NCBI GenBank assembly: GCA_025531455.1
Contig: JAMYHL010000067.1
Coordinates: 186,001-250,000 of the forward strand
Direction of reading: 5' to 3'
DNA: 64,000 nucleotides
Source of the DNA: Apiotrichum sp. Y4204
Taxonomy: Eukaryota; Basidiomycota; Tremellomycetes; Trichosporonales; Trichosporonaceae
Shown here piece by piece: positions 35,340-46,109 of the stretch. Below the pieces are notes generated by a model. It was not told where the DNA came from, made no database searches, and was given only the letters and a program-made list of their open reading frames with translations. Position 1 is the stretch's first letter; each line of letters starts with the position of its first letter. Position numbers and translations under genes: made by a program.

Positions 35340-36561
35340 TTAGTTGGGGCGAATGGCGATCTTGAGAGCCTTGCGCGAGTTCATCTTGTCAAGAGCCTCC
35401 TGCCACTGGTCGATGGTGTAGACGTCGGTGACCATGCCCTTGACGTTGACCTTGCCCGAGTCAAGGAGCTCGACAGCGCGAGGGAAGCAGAAGACCTGCG
35501 AGAACGAGCCGATGATGCGGATCTCGTCACCGAAGATCTTCGACGGAGGCCACGAGACGCGAGCAGTGTCCTCGTAGACGCCGTAGACGAGAAGAGTTCC
35601 GCCACGAGCAACGTAGTTGATCGAGTCGTTGACAATCTTCTCGACACCAGTGCACTCGGCGACAACGTCGAAGCCGTAAGGGTTGTCCTTCTTGATCTGG
35701 TCCCACTGCGCCTTGGGGTTCTCACGGTCAAGGTCGATGTACTCGTCACCGGCGCCGATCTTGCGAGCGAGGTCCATCTTGATACCTTTGTTGGCCGCGA
35801 TGGTGACCTTGGAGGCACCACCGATCTTCATAAGCTGGGCGAGAATGAGACCAGTGGGTCCAGCACCGATAAGAAGGACATTTGCGCCGAAGGGCATCTG
35901 GAGCTTGTCCATACCGTGGACGGCGCACGAAGCAGGCTCGAGGAGAGTCGACTCCTCGTCGGAGAGGTTCTTGATCTTGTAGCAACGCGAGTAGGGGTAC
36001 TTGATGTACTCGGCAAAGCCACCATCCGACTGGACACCGGCGGCGGTCATGTTCTCACACATGAGGGTCTGTCCGCGCCGGCAGTAGTGGCAGTGTCCAC
36101 ACTGGACTGAAGGTTAGCACAGGCTGCATCTTATTGCTGGCCACTCACATCCAACGTCGGCGGCGACACGGTCACCCTTCTCGAAGCCAGTCACGTTCTT
36201 GCCCATCTCGACGACCTCACCGACGGCCTCGTGGCCCGGGATAAGGGGGAACTTGGGGTTGAAGTCACCCTTGCGAGAGTCAGTATCGTAGCTCGACAGC
36301 AAATTAGCCTACCTCGTGGATGTGGCCCTGGCAGTCAGCACATGTTATCAAGTTATCAAGTTCTTCTCTCCAAAGTACTCACGTCTGTTCCACAGAAGCC
36401 GCAGATGATGACCTTGAGAAGGACCTCGTCATCGCCGATCTTGGGAATGGGGACAGTCTTGACCGAGAACTTGCGGGGCTGGCGGTTAGAGGGAAGGCCC
36501 AGATATGCAAGGGAAAACCCACCTCGTCATAGACGAGAGCCTTCATGTTGCCAGAAACCAT
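35340..36561 (-). CDS. Zinc-dependent medium-chain dehydrogenase, polyol (sorbitol/arabinitol/butanediol) type
   Basis: MDR-superfamily NAD(P)-dependent alcohol dehydrogenase of 345 aa. Five exons: 36523-36561, 36383-36478, 36313-36327, 36149-36269, 35340-36106. Seen: ICGFCGTD (catalytic Cys), [16 protein letters not shown] (catalytic His-Glu), four structural-zinc cysteines in [27 protein letters not shown], and the Rossmann motif [17 protein letters not shown]. This pattern is shared by sorbitol, xylitol, arabinitol and 2,3-butanediol dehydrogenases; I cannot choose among them by eye. Exon 3 is a 15-nt microexon encoding GHIHE, needed to link GFCGTD to GDFNPKF. The start gives [13 protein letters not shown], and a second Met five residues later could also serve. 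Confidence 0.9.
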
Positions 36562-39122
36562 TTTGAACTGGAGTGTCAATCGAGGACCCGAGCAGTGAGG
36601 CACAATCGACCGCCATTATCAGCCGCTAGACTGCCCGGTCGTCGCGGCGCGTCCACCGGGTGGCTCACGCGACCGGTGGCTGAGGGTGGCATGTCACTCA
36701 CAGATAGTGTAGGGGTAGGTAGGTAGGAATAAGAAAAGTGTGGAGGGTAGGAAACAACTCAGTTGAGATTGTGTGCAAACGCAAAGTACCAACGTGGAGC
36801 TTGACTGTTTTATGGATGTGCATACGGTTTCGGTATCTGTCGCTCGTGGAGCCGGCCGGTTCAACACACTCTGTCCGCCCTGTATCAGGACTGATGCTGG
36901 GGAGCGTTTGATGGTTCCCCGGGGGGGGGGGGAGGTACCCAGCTTCCAGCTGGGTGGTCCCCATATCTTTGCCAGCAATCCCCCCTTCACGAGAGCATGG
37001 CAGGAGTAGCTGCAGTTGTTGCATCATCAGACACCAAAAGGCACTATGCTAGTGGGCGTAGTGGGGATGTTGCATTGCAATGGGAACCGTGACATCATTG
37101 CCCCCCCTCGATCTGTACGCTGTTACCCTGGAAACAACAACGCCAACGCGCACCAAACGTGTCCCCCCCCCTGTGCATCCCCCTGTGCACGGACCGCTGT
37201 ACCGCCGGCGAAGACACCCCCAAATACCTTTTGACCCTGAATCCATCCAATCCGAGGGGCGCAAGTCGACCAAGCCGCATCATAGCTACATAGTCAGCAT
37301 AATGCAAGATGCAACAGCTATACAGTACAGCTACTACCAGTACCACGCGTAGAGACCAGGGCATGCTCCTTCCTCCCACCAGAGGGGCCAGAGAACGATC
37401 AAGATTAATTCTGGCATGTTCTCTTCCTGATTCCCAATTGGTCCGCCGTCGGGTGCAGCTACTTGGCAATGTCATCTCGGCTCTCGGCATCGGTGCAAGC
37501 TGGCCGGACCACAGGACTAGCGATGAGTGTGACGTATGCTGCTGAATGGCCTTTATGGCCTAGATAGCTAGATGGTCGATACAACACGCGTAGCACGCGT
37601 ATGCTCTCAACAGTTCAACAGAACAACAGATCAACAGATCAACAGATGAACAGAACAGAACAACAGTTCAATAGGGCGAACAAGGCACCCAGCTGAGTTG
37701 TAGTCACTCTGGCGTCCGGTGGGCCGATGTTCACCCAAGCCGGAGTTGTGAGGTCTTTGTTGACGGATTCCTGCTGCCGGCTGGCGCCGACCGCGCAGGA
37801 CCGCGCAGGACCGACCAGCCTGGTCTGGCAAACAGGCTTCTGCACGATAGACCGTTTGAGGTCGATTGGGGTCGAACGATGACGATGAGCGCCGGCGGCC
37901 CATACGACGGGCATGGTTCTTCTGATACGCACTTGTCAGTTTATCAGTTTGTGGACTGTTCTCAATGCAATATCGGACTAGGCCCATGTGTCGAGTATCG
38001 GAACGTCGGAGGCCACCAGCCGGGCTTGATTCTGACAATCTGAAACTGAACGAGCAAGAAGCAGGTTAGATACGGGTGTTTTAGACAGCTGGGGTCCACT
38101 TCCTTCCCATTCGCGATCGATAGCATTGCTTCTCCCGATGGGAGTTCGAGAGGTTGCGCATTGTTGTGGCAGCGTTGAAACGAGAGCTGCGGGTCCAGTC
38201 GATACGATACGCGATCATGCGATTTCTTTGGACTGCTGATCGCGATGATCGCCCTCATCCTGTTGATGCTCGTACGTCTAGATCCCGGCGATCCCTCGGC
38301 CGCTGTCAGTCCAATGATCTCGTTTTATCATGCTGATCAAGTAGCATGATCAATTAGATCGTAGACACACCCCAATTCTGCTGGTTCCGTTGTGTTCTTA
38401 TCAGAAGGTCAGGTTGCATGGCGGGTGCGCGGGTGAAAGCTTTGCGATCACTAGGTACCCGAGACAGCGATCGATAGCATGGCCAGTGGGTTAACAGCAC
38501 CCGGTTGGCCTGTACCACAGCCAACACCCAAGACAGAATTTTAGTTTTTGAGATGCACAGTACTGAGTGAGAAACCCTTGGAATATGGAAACGACACAGC
38601 AATATAGAGATGGAGGAACAACAGAATCCACTTGTCGGTTGAGCATATCGATCCGGAAAGGTCACTTCCGCTTATGGACTTCGTCGGCTTCTGACCTCCG
38701 TGCTAAACATGCCGTTTGATACACTACTCGGTCCACTGGCAACTCGTGTGTGGGTTGTCTGAGAGTGTCGCAGTTGACCGCGGCTCATCAGTCCGGTCTG
38801 ATGGTTCCACACAAACGGTCGCAACCATGACGCACCGCCACCATCAATCAATATCCCTGAGGCGTGGGCCACGATCGGTCGCGCACTGTCCTCCCAGTTC
38901 CCAGCTAGTACCTTTCCTCCCACTCCTCGGCTCATCACTGCACTGCAATCGCGGTGCTCTCAAATGTGCTGTGCACTCGGACCGTCCGGTCCCTTCCCCT
39001 AAAGCTCATTCTCCGCGCAGCAGACGGTCGGAAGAGTTACATGATTCTGCTATCGTTCTCATATCTCCTAACAGGGACAAGCAGTTTGAACCAATACGTC
39101 CAAAACAGATCATTTCCCGTCC
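36562..39122. other. Long intergenic region with simple repeats, no gene seen
   Basis: About 2.6 kb between two minus-strand genes. It contains a G run (36921-36932) preceded by CCCC, a CAACAGAT-type repeat (37609-37672), a short gaccgcgcag duplication near 37795, and several TGATCA-rich segments near 38215-38360. None of the open frames has recognisable content. It includes the upstream region of the polyol-type dehydrogenase and the calmodulin 3' UTR. Confidence 0.4.
37609..37672. repeat. Imperfect tandem AACAGATC/AACAGAAC repeat
   Basis: About 64 bases made of short units: aacagttcaacagaacaac, then repeated agatcaac units, then agaacagaacaacagttcaa. The start and end share aacagttcaa. It is a microsatellite-like tract in a gene-free region. 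Confidence 0.8.
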
Positions 39123-40346
39123 TTACTGTAGAGTGTAAGCACAGGCCTCGCGTAGAAATTGGGTCCGTCCCAAGTGTAACGTTCGTCGGTGTTGGACGAG
39201 CCGGCACACCTGGCGGTTCACACGTTCACGTACCTTGGCCATCATCATGGTGACGAACTCGTTATAGTCGATCATGCCATCGCCATCCTTGTCGGCCTCG
39301 CGGATCATCTGAGTGATCTCGTCGTCCGAGAGCTTCTCGCCGAGGTTGGCTGGCTGTTAGCTGTTATCGACCTCGTCAACCCACTCATGACGTGCTTGAG
39401 CTCAGCGGCCGAGATGTGGCCGTCGTTGTTCTTGTCGAAGACCTGTGGTGTTAGAGCTAGTACCCCCAACATCCCGAACCTTGAAGGCCTCGCGGATCTC
39501 CTCCTCCGAGTCGGTGTCGTGCATCTTGCGGGCCATGAGGGTCATGAACTCGGCAAAGTCGATCGAGTTGTTGCCGTCGGCGTCAACCTGATCCGTGTGA
39601 GCGGGAGACTAGGGCCATGGTCATAGGGCGATGGAGTAGGCCGACGGTGCAGCGCACGGACCATCCGTACCCAGTGCCCCGTGACCTTCAAGCAGTGCTC
39701 AGTCAGCACAGGCGCTTCCACTCACCTCGTTGATCATGTCCTCGAGCTCGGCCTGAGTGGGGTTCTGGCCAAGCGAGCGCATGACGGTGCCGAGCTCCTT
39801 AGTGGTGATGGTTCCATCACCGTCTGTGGAGCGAATGGATCAGAAGTGACAGAGTACGAGTCGGGGCGCAGTCACAAAACGACACATTACCGCAACGATC
39901 GCGAAGCGCAGGAGAACACACATGTCAGCACGTGTAATCCTCGATGCAAGCTGATAGAATCGTTGTCGCTTACCCTTGTCGAAGAGGGAGAACGCCTCCT
40001 TGAACTCTGTCATTCGTTAGCTCGGACATTATGAAGGCTCAATCTAACAAGCAACACACTTACCGGCAATCTGCTCTGTAGGGGGACGCGTGTCAGTGAC
40101 GGGTATGGGACGCAATCAGTCGAGAATCGACACACCCTTGGTCTACGATGGTCAGCATATACAGGACCATGACTCGTGGAAAGGCTGGGGCAGGATGTTA
40201 TGTGGCCGACATGACACACGACGTGCACGCAGACTAGACAAACAAAGCCGCAGTGGATCGTGAGTAGCGTCATTGATGCACCACGCGCACTCCCAATCTG
40301 GCACTCGCGCGGAATCGCGCGAAGTACTCACAAGCTGCTCAGCCAT
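39123..40346 (-). CDS. CMD1: Calmodulin
   Basis: Ca2+ sensor with four EF hands; exactly 149 codons plus stop when the exons are joined. Nine exons: 40332-40346, 40136-40142, 40064-40075, 39974-40006, 39726-39823, 39480-39587, 39385-39442, 39234-39349, 39123-39125. Seen: [64 protein letters not shown] and [24 protein letters not shown] (EF hands 1-4). The first coding exons are 15, 7 and 12 nt (MAEQL, TK+G, EQIA), and the last coding exon is only the TAA stop after an intron of about 108 nt. All phases close correctly, which strongly supports the microexons. One intron donor is GTTCGG, weaker than the rest. Confidence 0.97.
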
Positions 40347-40941
40347 TGTGGAATATGGGGTATGGGTCGTCAAAGGGGTAAGAGTGGGAGCGAAGAGTGA
40401 TGGAGAGTTGGAATAAAGGTGGACAACACGAGAGTGTAGATGTACTCTAGTTGCAAGTTGCAAAGGGTGGTGTTCGTATGATCCGTCCTCTCAAACTGGC
40501 TGGCGCGAAGGGCGAGAGGTGGCAGAGCTGGCAGAGCAACTGTGAGGCGTTGAGGTGCGCTCGAGTGCACTGCACTGGGCCCTGCGGCCCTGCGCGCCCA
40601 GGGCTCAGCCACGTCGTAAGAGCCAACACATTCCATGGACTCCACCAGCTGCCAGCTACCAGGGAGCCGCGGCGCAGCCGGCACAGGACCACAAAGACAA
40701 CTGAACGTGTCATGCAGCTTTTTACGTAAGTGCTGCTGTTGGCCACGCGTCGCTGACCTCATTTTCTGTTCGGATCCGAAGCTTGTCGATCCTCCGCCAA
40801 CGATCCAGTCGGCCAGTCGATCCCTTCGTGCTGGTCACAAATAAAAGTAGAAAATGTCTGACGCGCAAGGAGACTTTCTGCTGTTATCCACACTTGCACT
40901 TTTCCTCATCACCAGAACAACACGCAACAAAGCACACCATC
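40347..40941. promoter_or_regulatory. Divergent promoter region, calmodulin / VMS1
   Basis: About 595 bases between outward-facing genes. Open frames have no family content. The region is GC rich with short purine stretches; I name no specific site. Confidence 0.4.
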
Positions 40942-42947
40942 ATGGCGTTCAATTTGCGCTTAATGAGCGTGTACTCTATTCCTCCAGAGCTTTTGGACAC
41001 TTTCCAGGTCCGCTCGATCCAAGCGCAAGAGGTCGCGCCAACAGCCGAGAATGTGTCCGAAGGTGCCAGCGCAAATGCAGCCGCCGTGGTCAGCTCGTCA
41101 TCAGCATTAGGGTGTCAGGCTTGTCCGGGCGCAACCTTCGAGACGCCAGACGACCAGCGTGCGCACTTCCGGTCTGACTGGCATCGTTACAATGCGAAGG
41201 CCAAGCTTCAAGGCAAACCGGTGACGGCCGAAGAATGGGAGGGTATGGTAGAAGGTGAGTCATACGCTCAATGCTGTGCTGAGATTGACTTGGCTTTTGG
41301 TTTCTGACAACAGGCATCTCCAGTATCTCCGGGTCGGCGTCGTCGGCATCCACAAGCTCAACACAGTCACGCATTACGCGACTGCTGAATAAGGCGAACG
41401 TGGCTGACAAGGACGAGACCGTAGATTCTGATGAAGAGGCTGAGCTGGCTGACGCTCGTCGTCGTGCTCAGCTGCGTACAGCAGTCATATGGTTTACAGC
41501 TCCCAACGCTCCGGCGACCTTCGCTCTTCCAGCCAACACCCAGTTCGGCGTGCACCGTGCCCTGTTGCCTACACAGCATACGGCGGTTGACTACCTGGGC
41601 GAGCTGCGTAAACTTCAACTGCAGCCTCCATCCCAAGATGAGGAGGAACGACGCATAGCTCTTCTCATGGTTGCTGGAGGCCATTTTGCTGGCATGATTG
41701 TCTCGCTACGGCCCAAGGGGAAGACCGACCGACAAGAAGTCAAGGGTGCAGGAGAGGTACGAATCCTACAGCACAAGACATTCCATCGATACACCAGTGA
41801 GTCATGTGGCAGGATGTGTTAGGCAGGCTCTAACATCGCAGCCCGTCGGAAGCAGGGAGGCTCGCAGGGGATCAACGACAACGCGAAGTCCAAGGCCGTG
41901 TCGGCGGGTGCTATGCTGCGTCGATACGGTGAACAAGCACTCCAGGAAGAGATTCGCGCACTGCTAGCAGAATGGGAAGAGGACCTCAACCTCTCGGAGC
42001 GCATCTTTATTCGTGCGAGCACACATGGCAAGAAGAGCTTCTGGGGCTACGAGGGCGCTGTGCTGGACAAGAACGACGACCGCATTCGTTCCTTTCCCTT
42101 CCCGACCCGGCGTCCGACACAACAAGAGCTCCTGCGTTGTTGGCACGAACTCACAAAGGTCAAGATCAGCCACTTGTCGGAAGAGGCCCTCCAGGCGCAG
42201 GACGAAGCATACATTGCCTCGCTCCAGCCTAAGCGCCAAGCTGTGGCCAAGCCTGCACCAGCTCCGACACCAGCCGCCCCGGCAGTTCCTAAGCTCTCCC
42301 CAGAGGAAGAGGCACGAGCAGATCGCCAAAGCCGATTGACAGACATGATTAAGAAGGGCCGTGTCGATGCGCTCCGTCCGTTTATCGCGAAGTACGCCGC
42401 CGAGATTAACCCTTCCTCGGCACTTGGACAGGCAGCGGCAGCAGGGCAGGAGGACGTGGTTCGATTCCTGCTCGTCGAGGGTCGCCTTGATCCGACGGCA
42501 CCTGATGGCAGCAGAAAGCCCTACGACCTGTCGTCGACTAAGGGCGTTCGCAATGTCTTCCGGCGTGTCGCGCACGACTATCCGGATATGTGGGATTGGC
42601 AGGCGGCCCACGTCCCCTCCGGGCTTAGCGAGGAGGCCGCTGCAGGCCAGAATGTCAAGAAGGCGGAGCGACGCCGCGGGCTGCGGGACAAGATGCGGGA
42701 GAGCCAGCGCGCGCGCGCCGACGCGGATGCTGAGCGCGAGGCCGCTGAGGCCGCCGCTGCTGCCGCCGAAGCCGCCAAGAGACCGCAATCGACGTTCGCT
42801 TCTCTCGGTGTGCCCTCAGGACCGCAGAAGCTCGGCGGGCGCCCCGGCGGAGCAACAAACCTTGCCGGTCTCAGCCCCGAAATGCGTATGCAGATCGAAC
42901 GCGAGCGCCGCGCCCGTGCGGCCGAGGCGCGTTTCGGCGCCCAGTAG
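40942..42947 (+). CDS. VMS1: VMS1/ANKZF1 peptidyl-tRNA hydrolase of ribosome quality control
   Basis: Releases nascent chains from stalled 60S subunits and cooperates with Cdc48/p97; it also acts at stressed mitochondria. Three exons (40942-41254, 41314-41796, 41842-42947) give 633 aa. In order: a C2H2-like finger (CQAC ... HFRSDWH); the VLRF1 release-factor-like domain with TAVIWFTAP, LMVAGGHFAGMIVSL and the catalytic-loop RRKQGGSQGINDNAKS followed by AGAMLRRYGE; two ankyrin repeats (about residues 430-500); an Ala/Arg/Glu-rich helix; and at the C-terminus RERRARAAEAR, which fits the Cdc48-binding VIM consensus R-x5-A-A-x2-R exactly. The conserved glutamine of the GSQ loop is present, so hydrolase activity is expected. 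Confidence 0.94.
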
Positions 42948-43870
42948 AGATGCATGTACATTGATTACTAGAGGACAGTAGAACGGGGACATCTGACGTA
43001 GACTAACATGACAATACTTACTTTTAAACGGGCTCGTCCACGATGTAAGTCTTCGCGGGTGCGACACTGCAGAGCCCGCAGAATTCTAGCTGACATTGCC
43101 AATGGTGCTTATTCACTGACGGTCTGCCGCGACTGACAAGAAGTTCGGGGTTGAAAAACTATGGGCCAGAATACTTGAAGACTCGGTTTCCTCAGGGCGA
43201 AGGAGGAAGCCCGGACCATTTATGGGCTTCAATAGTAGTTCCTGTCCATCCTCAACTTCTGGTTGGTAACGCGTCCGTACATGTTTCGTTGCATGTCGGT
43301 CACAGCTATCCAATCTTGGACTTTATGTTTTGTGATTCTTTGAATATTTTGAATGTTTTGTGGTTTATTTCTAGTTGTTGCTGTATCGAAGTTGGGGATG
43401 CCTGCTTATAGCATGGCTAGGCTGATCAACAGTTGCTCATGGCTGGATCGAAGTTATCACCGATGTAAAGGAGAGGAAAACAATCGCGGTGAGATCAATG
43501 ACCTCGAGGACAAAGGAAGGAACAGAGTCGTTGATGCCGTATGTTCTTGATCATCATGCCACATGTCAGCTATCAGTAGCTCTCTAAATCCTGCAGTGGT
43601 ACTGTTAGTCATCTTCATTACCGTCCTCCTCGTCGTCACGGCAGAAAGGAATCATTAGTGGTGCAAGATACTCATTGATGCTGGCCGCTGCTGACCTGGT
43701 AGGAAGTCCAAGAAATCGGAGATTGCCGTTCCGTTGTCCGAACTGATCGTGATCGAATTCGGGGGCCCCAGGATTGAGACCAAGTCCCCACCCTCATGCC
43801 CTCATCGTCTTCCTCCTCAATCCGTCTATCCTCCCTCCATACTTTCTTCCTCACCATCATCCACGACACC
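42948..43870. other. Intergenic between VMS1 and the mitochondrial-leader SDR
   Basis: About 920 bases. The segment 43310-43390 is unusually T/A rich for this genome. Frames are short and unrecognised. It probably contains the VMS1 3' UTR and the SDR promoter. Confidence 0.4.
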
Positions 43871-45098
43871 ATGCTCTCTTCGTGGTTCGCATCCCGCTTG
43901 TCAACCGCCGTGTCTCGCCGCATCGTGCCCCATGCGCGCTGGATGAGCCGTGGCGTCTTTAGCTCGGAGCGGTAAGCAACAGGAGTCATCTCGAAAACAG
44001 CTAACACCAGACTCGCGGGCAAGACCGGTATGGCAAGCACCAGGCAACCCCGTGCTGACTGCAGCTCTGATTACCGGCGCATCCTCCGGAATTGGCGCGT
44101 CTACTGCTGTGCTGTTCTCGCGAGCCGGCGCCAATGTCGTCCTCCTCGCCCGCCGTCATGATGCCCTGCAGCAGGTTGCGCAGCGGTGTGCGGAGGAGCA
44201 CAAGGCGGGCGGGTACAATGGGCGGGTGGTAACTATTGAGGCGGATATGCGGGATCGTGATGGGATGAACAGCATTCTGGAGAAGACGGAGGGCCTGAAT
44301 GTGGATATGTATGTCCGGACGGTGGCAGAGCTCATCCCAGCCTTGTCAACAACGCCGGCCTCGTTCGTGGACGCGACCATATTGGAGGTAAGTGCAGATT
44401 GACAGTAGCTTGGCTGACAACGACCAGATATTACAAATGAGGATATCGATGTTATGTTCGATACGAACGGTACGAGACTCTGCAAATCTAGCTGATCGCA
44501 GTTCTGGGGTTGATCCACCTAACCCAGATCTTTGTCCGCGAGTTCAAGAAGCGCGACGCGGGGGTGCGTGAAAGGTTATGATAAACCTGACAGCAGATGA
44601 TCATCAATCTCGGGAGTGTGGCAGGTCTTGAGCCCTACGTCGGCGGTGCGTCTGCCTGACTTCCCATCTGACTCCAGGCTCGATCTACTGCGCGACCAAG
44701 GCGGCAGTCGCATCCTTCTCGGGTACGCTCATTCGCGAGCTTGTCAACACCAACATTCGGGTTGCGGAGATCCAACCAGGCATGGTCGAGACAGAATTCA
44801 CCCTCGTGCGCTATCGCGGGGACTCGGACCGTGCTGGGAAGGAGTACGATGGACTGATTCCGCGTGGGTGGATCGAATGAGGCTCCATGCTCTTCGTCTT
44901 GGGACTCAGGTGTCAAACTTCATGCTAATTCCAGTTACTGGCGACGACATTGCAGAGCAGATTGTGTGGGTTGCTTCCCGCCCACCTCATGTCCAAATCG
45001 CCACCATGGGTATGTTACCAGTCGGAGCTTCACTTACCACAGTCATCTACCCGACCAACCAAGCATCACCATCAATCAACTACCGGAAGAAGGATTGA
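43871..45098 (+). CDS. Short-chain dehydrogenase/reductase, YMR226C/YdfG type, with mitochondrial-like leader
   Basis: NADP-dependent SDR of 303 aa. Nine exons: 43871-43971, 44011-44027, 44065-44308, 44341-44387, 44428-44469, 44502-44563, 44597-44645, 44678-44863, 44935-45098. Seen: ALITGASSGIGAST (cofactor), ILVNNAGLVRG, NLGSVAGLEPYVGGSIYCATK with the YCATK active site, and IQPGMVETEFTLVRYRGD. The end VIYPTNQASPS matches the YMR226C group, which oxidises L-allo-threonine/serine and reduces diverse carbonyls. Before the domain is a basic leader (MLSSWFASRLSTAVSRR ... ARWMSR), likely a mitochondrial targeting signal. Exon 2 is 17 nt and several introns are 32-33 nt. The enzyme group is clear; substrate and location are inferred. 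Confidence 0.9.
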
Positions 45099-45228
45099 TC
45101 TGTAGAGTGATAATTATGCCACGCAGTCAATAAGGGCATCAAGAGGTGCAACAGAGGTCGTCAGTTCCTGGCCCTGCGCATACCCTGTTGCTCTAGTATG
45201 GTACATGCAAGTGCTCTATCTCCCTACA

Positions 45229-45801
45229 TTACGCCGACTCGTCCATGTCGTCGCCCTCGACGCCGAACCCGCGTTCCCGAAGCGTGTCCGCAACGACCTT
45301 GTGGACATCGACATCCGTATCACGCTCGTAGCGGTCGGTGCTGCCGTCAGTACGGGTTGTGCTAATCACCCACGTAAGAGAAGCTTTGTACTGTGTGTCA
45401 ATCGTCTCAAACAAGTCGCGAAGGTTGGCAAGCGCGCGGCGGAGGCAGTCAACAGCACTCTGGCCCTCGTACATCTGCACGCGGAGGTGGATCTTGGGCT
45501 CGGACGGATGCGGTGCCGAGTATCCGCAGTACTCCACCTCGGGGCTGAGATTAGCTACCGTATGTGTTCTCACCCACTCCTTCATAATCATGTACCGCAG
45601 CGCGTTGCCGAGCGTGTGGTCCTCCTCCCAGAGGCAGAACGTGCACGCCGAGTAGTCCGGCTCGTGGCCCGGCAGGATGGTGACCTTGTCGGACACGACG
45701 GCCGCTGCACTCATGTGCAGAACGCCCGCGTTGTCAAGACGCGCGTGGCGGCGCGAAGCCGCCTCTTCCTGTTGACGCTGCTCCTCGGTCTTGCCGGACA
45801 T
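45229..45801 (-). CDS. RPC19: RNA polymerase I and III subunit AC19 (RPAC2)
   Basis: Alpha-like subunit shared by RNA polymerases I and III, pairing with AC40. Two exons (45578-45801, 45229-45544), 179 aa. Seen: CTFCLWEEDHTLGNALRYMIMK followed after splicing by DPEVEYCGYSAPHPSEPKIHLRVQ, the family signature. The intron (45545-45577) is 33 nt, a multiple of three with no in-frame stop, so unspliced mRNA would also be translatable, inserting 11 residues inside the conserved core. Alignment with the family requires removal. The acidic C-terminus (EGDDMDESA) is unremarkable. It diverges from the resolvase gene. Confidence 0.94.
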   Translation of the reverse strand: MSGKTEEQRQQEEAASRRHARLDNAGVLHMSAAAVVSDKVTILPGHEPDYSACTFCLWEEDHTLGNALRYMIMKEWVRTHTVANLSPEVEYCGYSAPHPSEPKIHLRVQMYEGQSAVDCLRRALANLRDLFETIDTQYKASLTWVISTTRTDGSTDRYERDTDVDVHKVVADTLRERGFGVEGDDMDESA

Positions 45802-46109
45802 GGTGGATGTATGGGTGTGTGAAGAGTGGTAATGATGATGTTCGTGTTGTTCATCTGCATCGAGACCTCTGGAGCTCTGGATCGTCCAAAAAGTGGAGGA
45901 CAGAAATCTTGAAGTCAGAACATTGAGCTGTTACGTAATTAGTTTATTGGTGGCTCGGATAAATTGATTAAAGTCCAGTCAACCAGATAAGAAGCCGGGG
46001 CCTCATGGGCCAGCCGGGCCAGCCACATAACGAAAACAAACATCCTCATGAAATCTGATCACATCTCGCGATCTCCTCTCTCTTTGTCTGATCGGATTTC
46101 TTGCGCAAA
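45802..46109. promoter_or_regulatory. Divergent promoter region, RPC19 / GEN1
   Basis: A 308-base spacer between outward-facing genes, moderately AT rich around 45930-45980 (gttacgtaattagtttatt). No specific regulatory site is called. Confidence 0.4.

Noticed and set aside
35265..36110. 281-codon plus-strand frame antisense to the polyol-type dehydrogenase
   Set aside because: Shadow frame caused by codon bias; it crosses the introns of the true gene and has no domain.
28784..39122. Transposon or retroelement remnants in the gene-poor zone
   Set aside because: I found no reverse transcriptase, transposase, integrase or long terminal repeat pattern.
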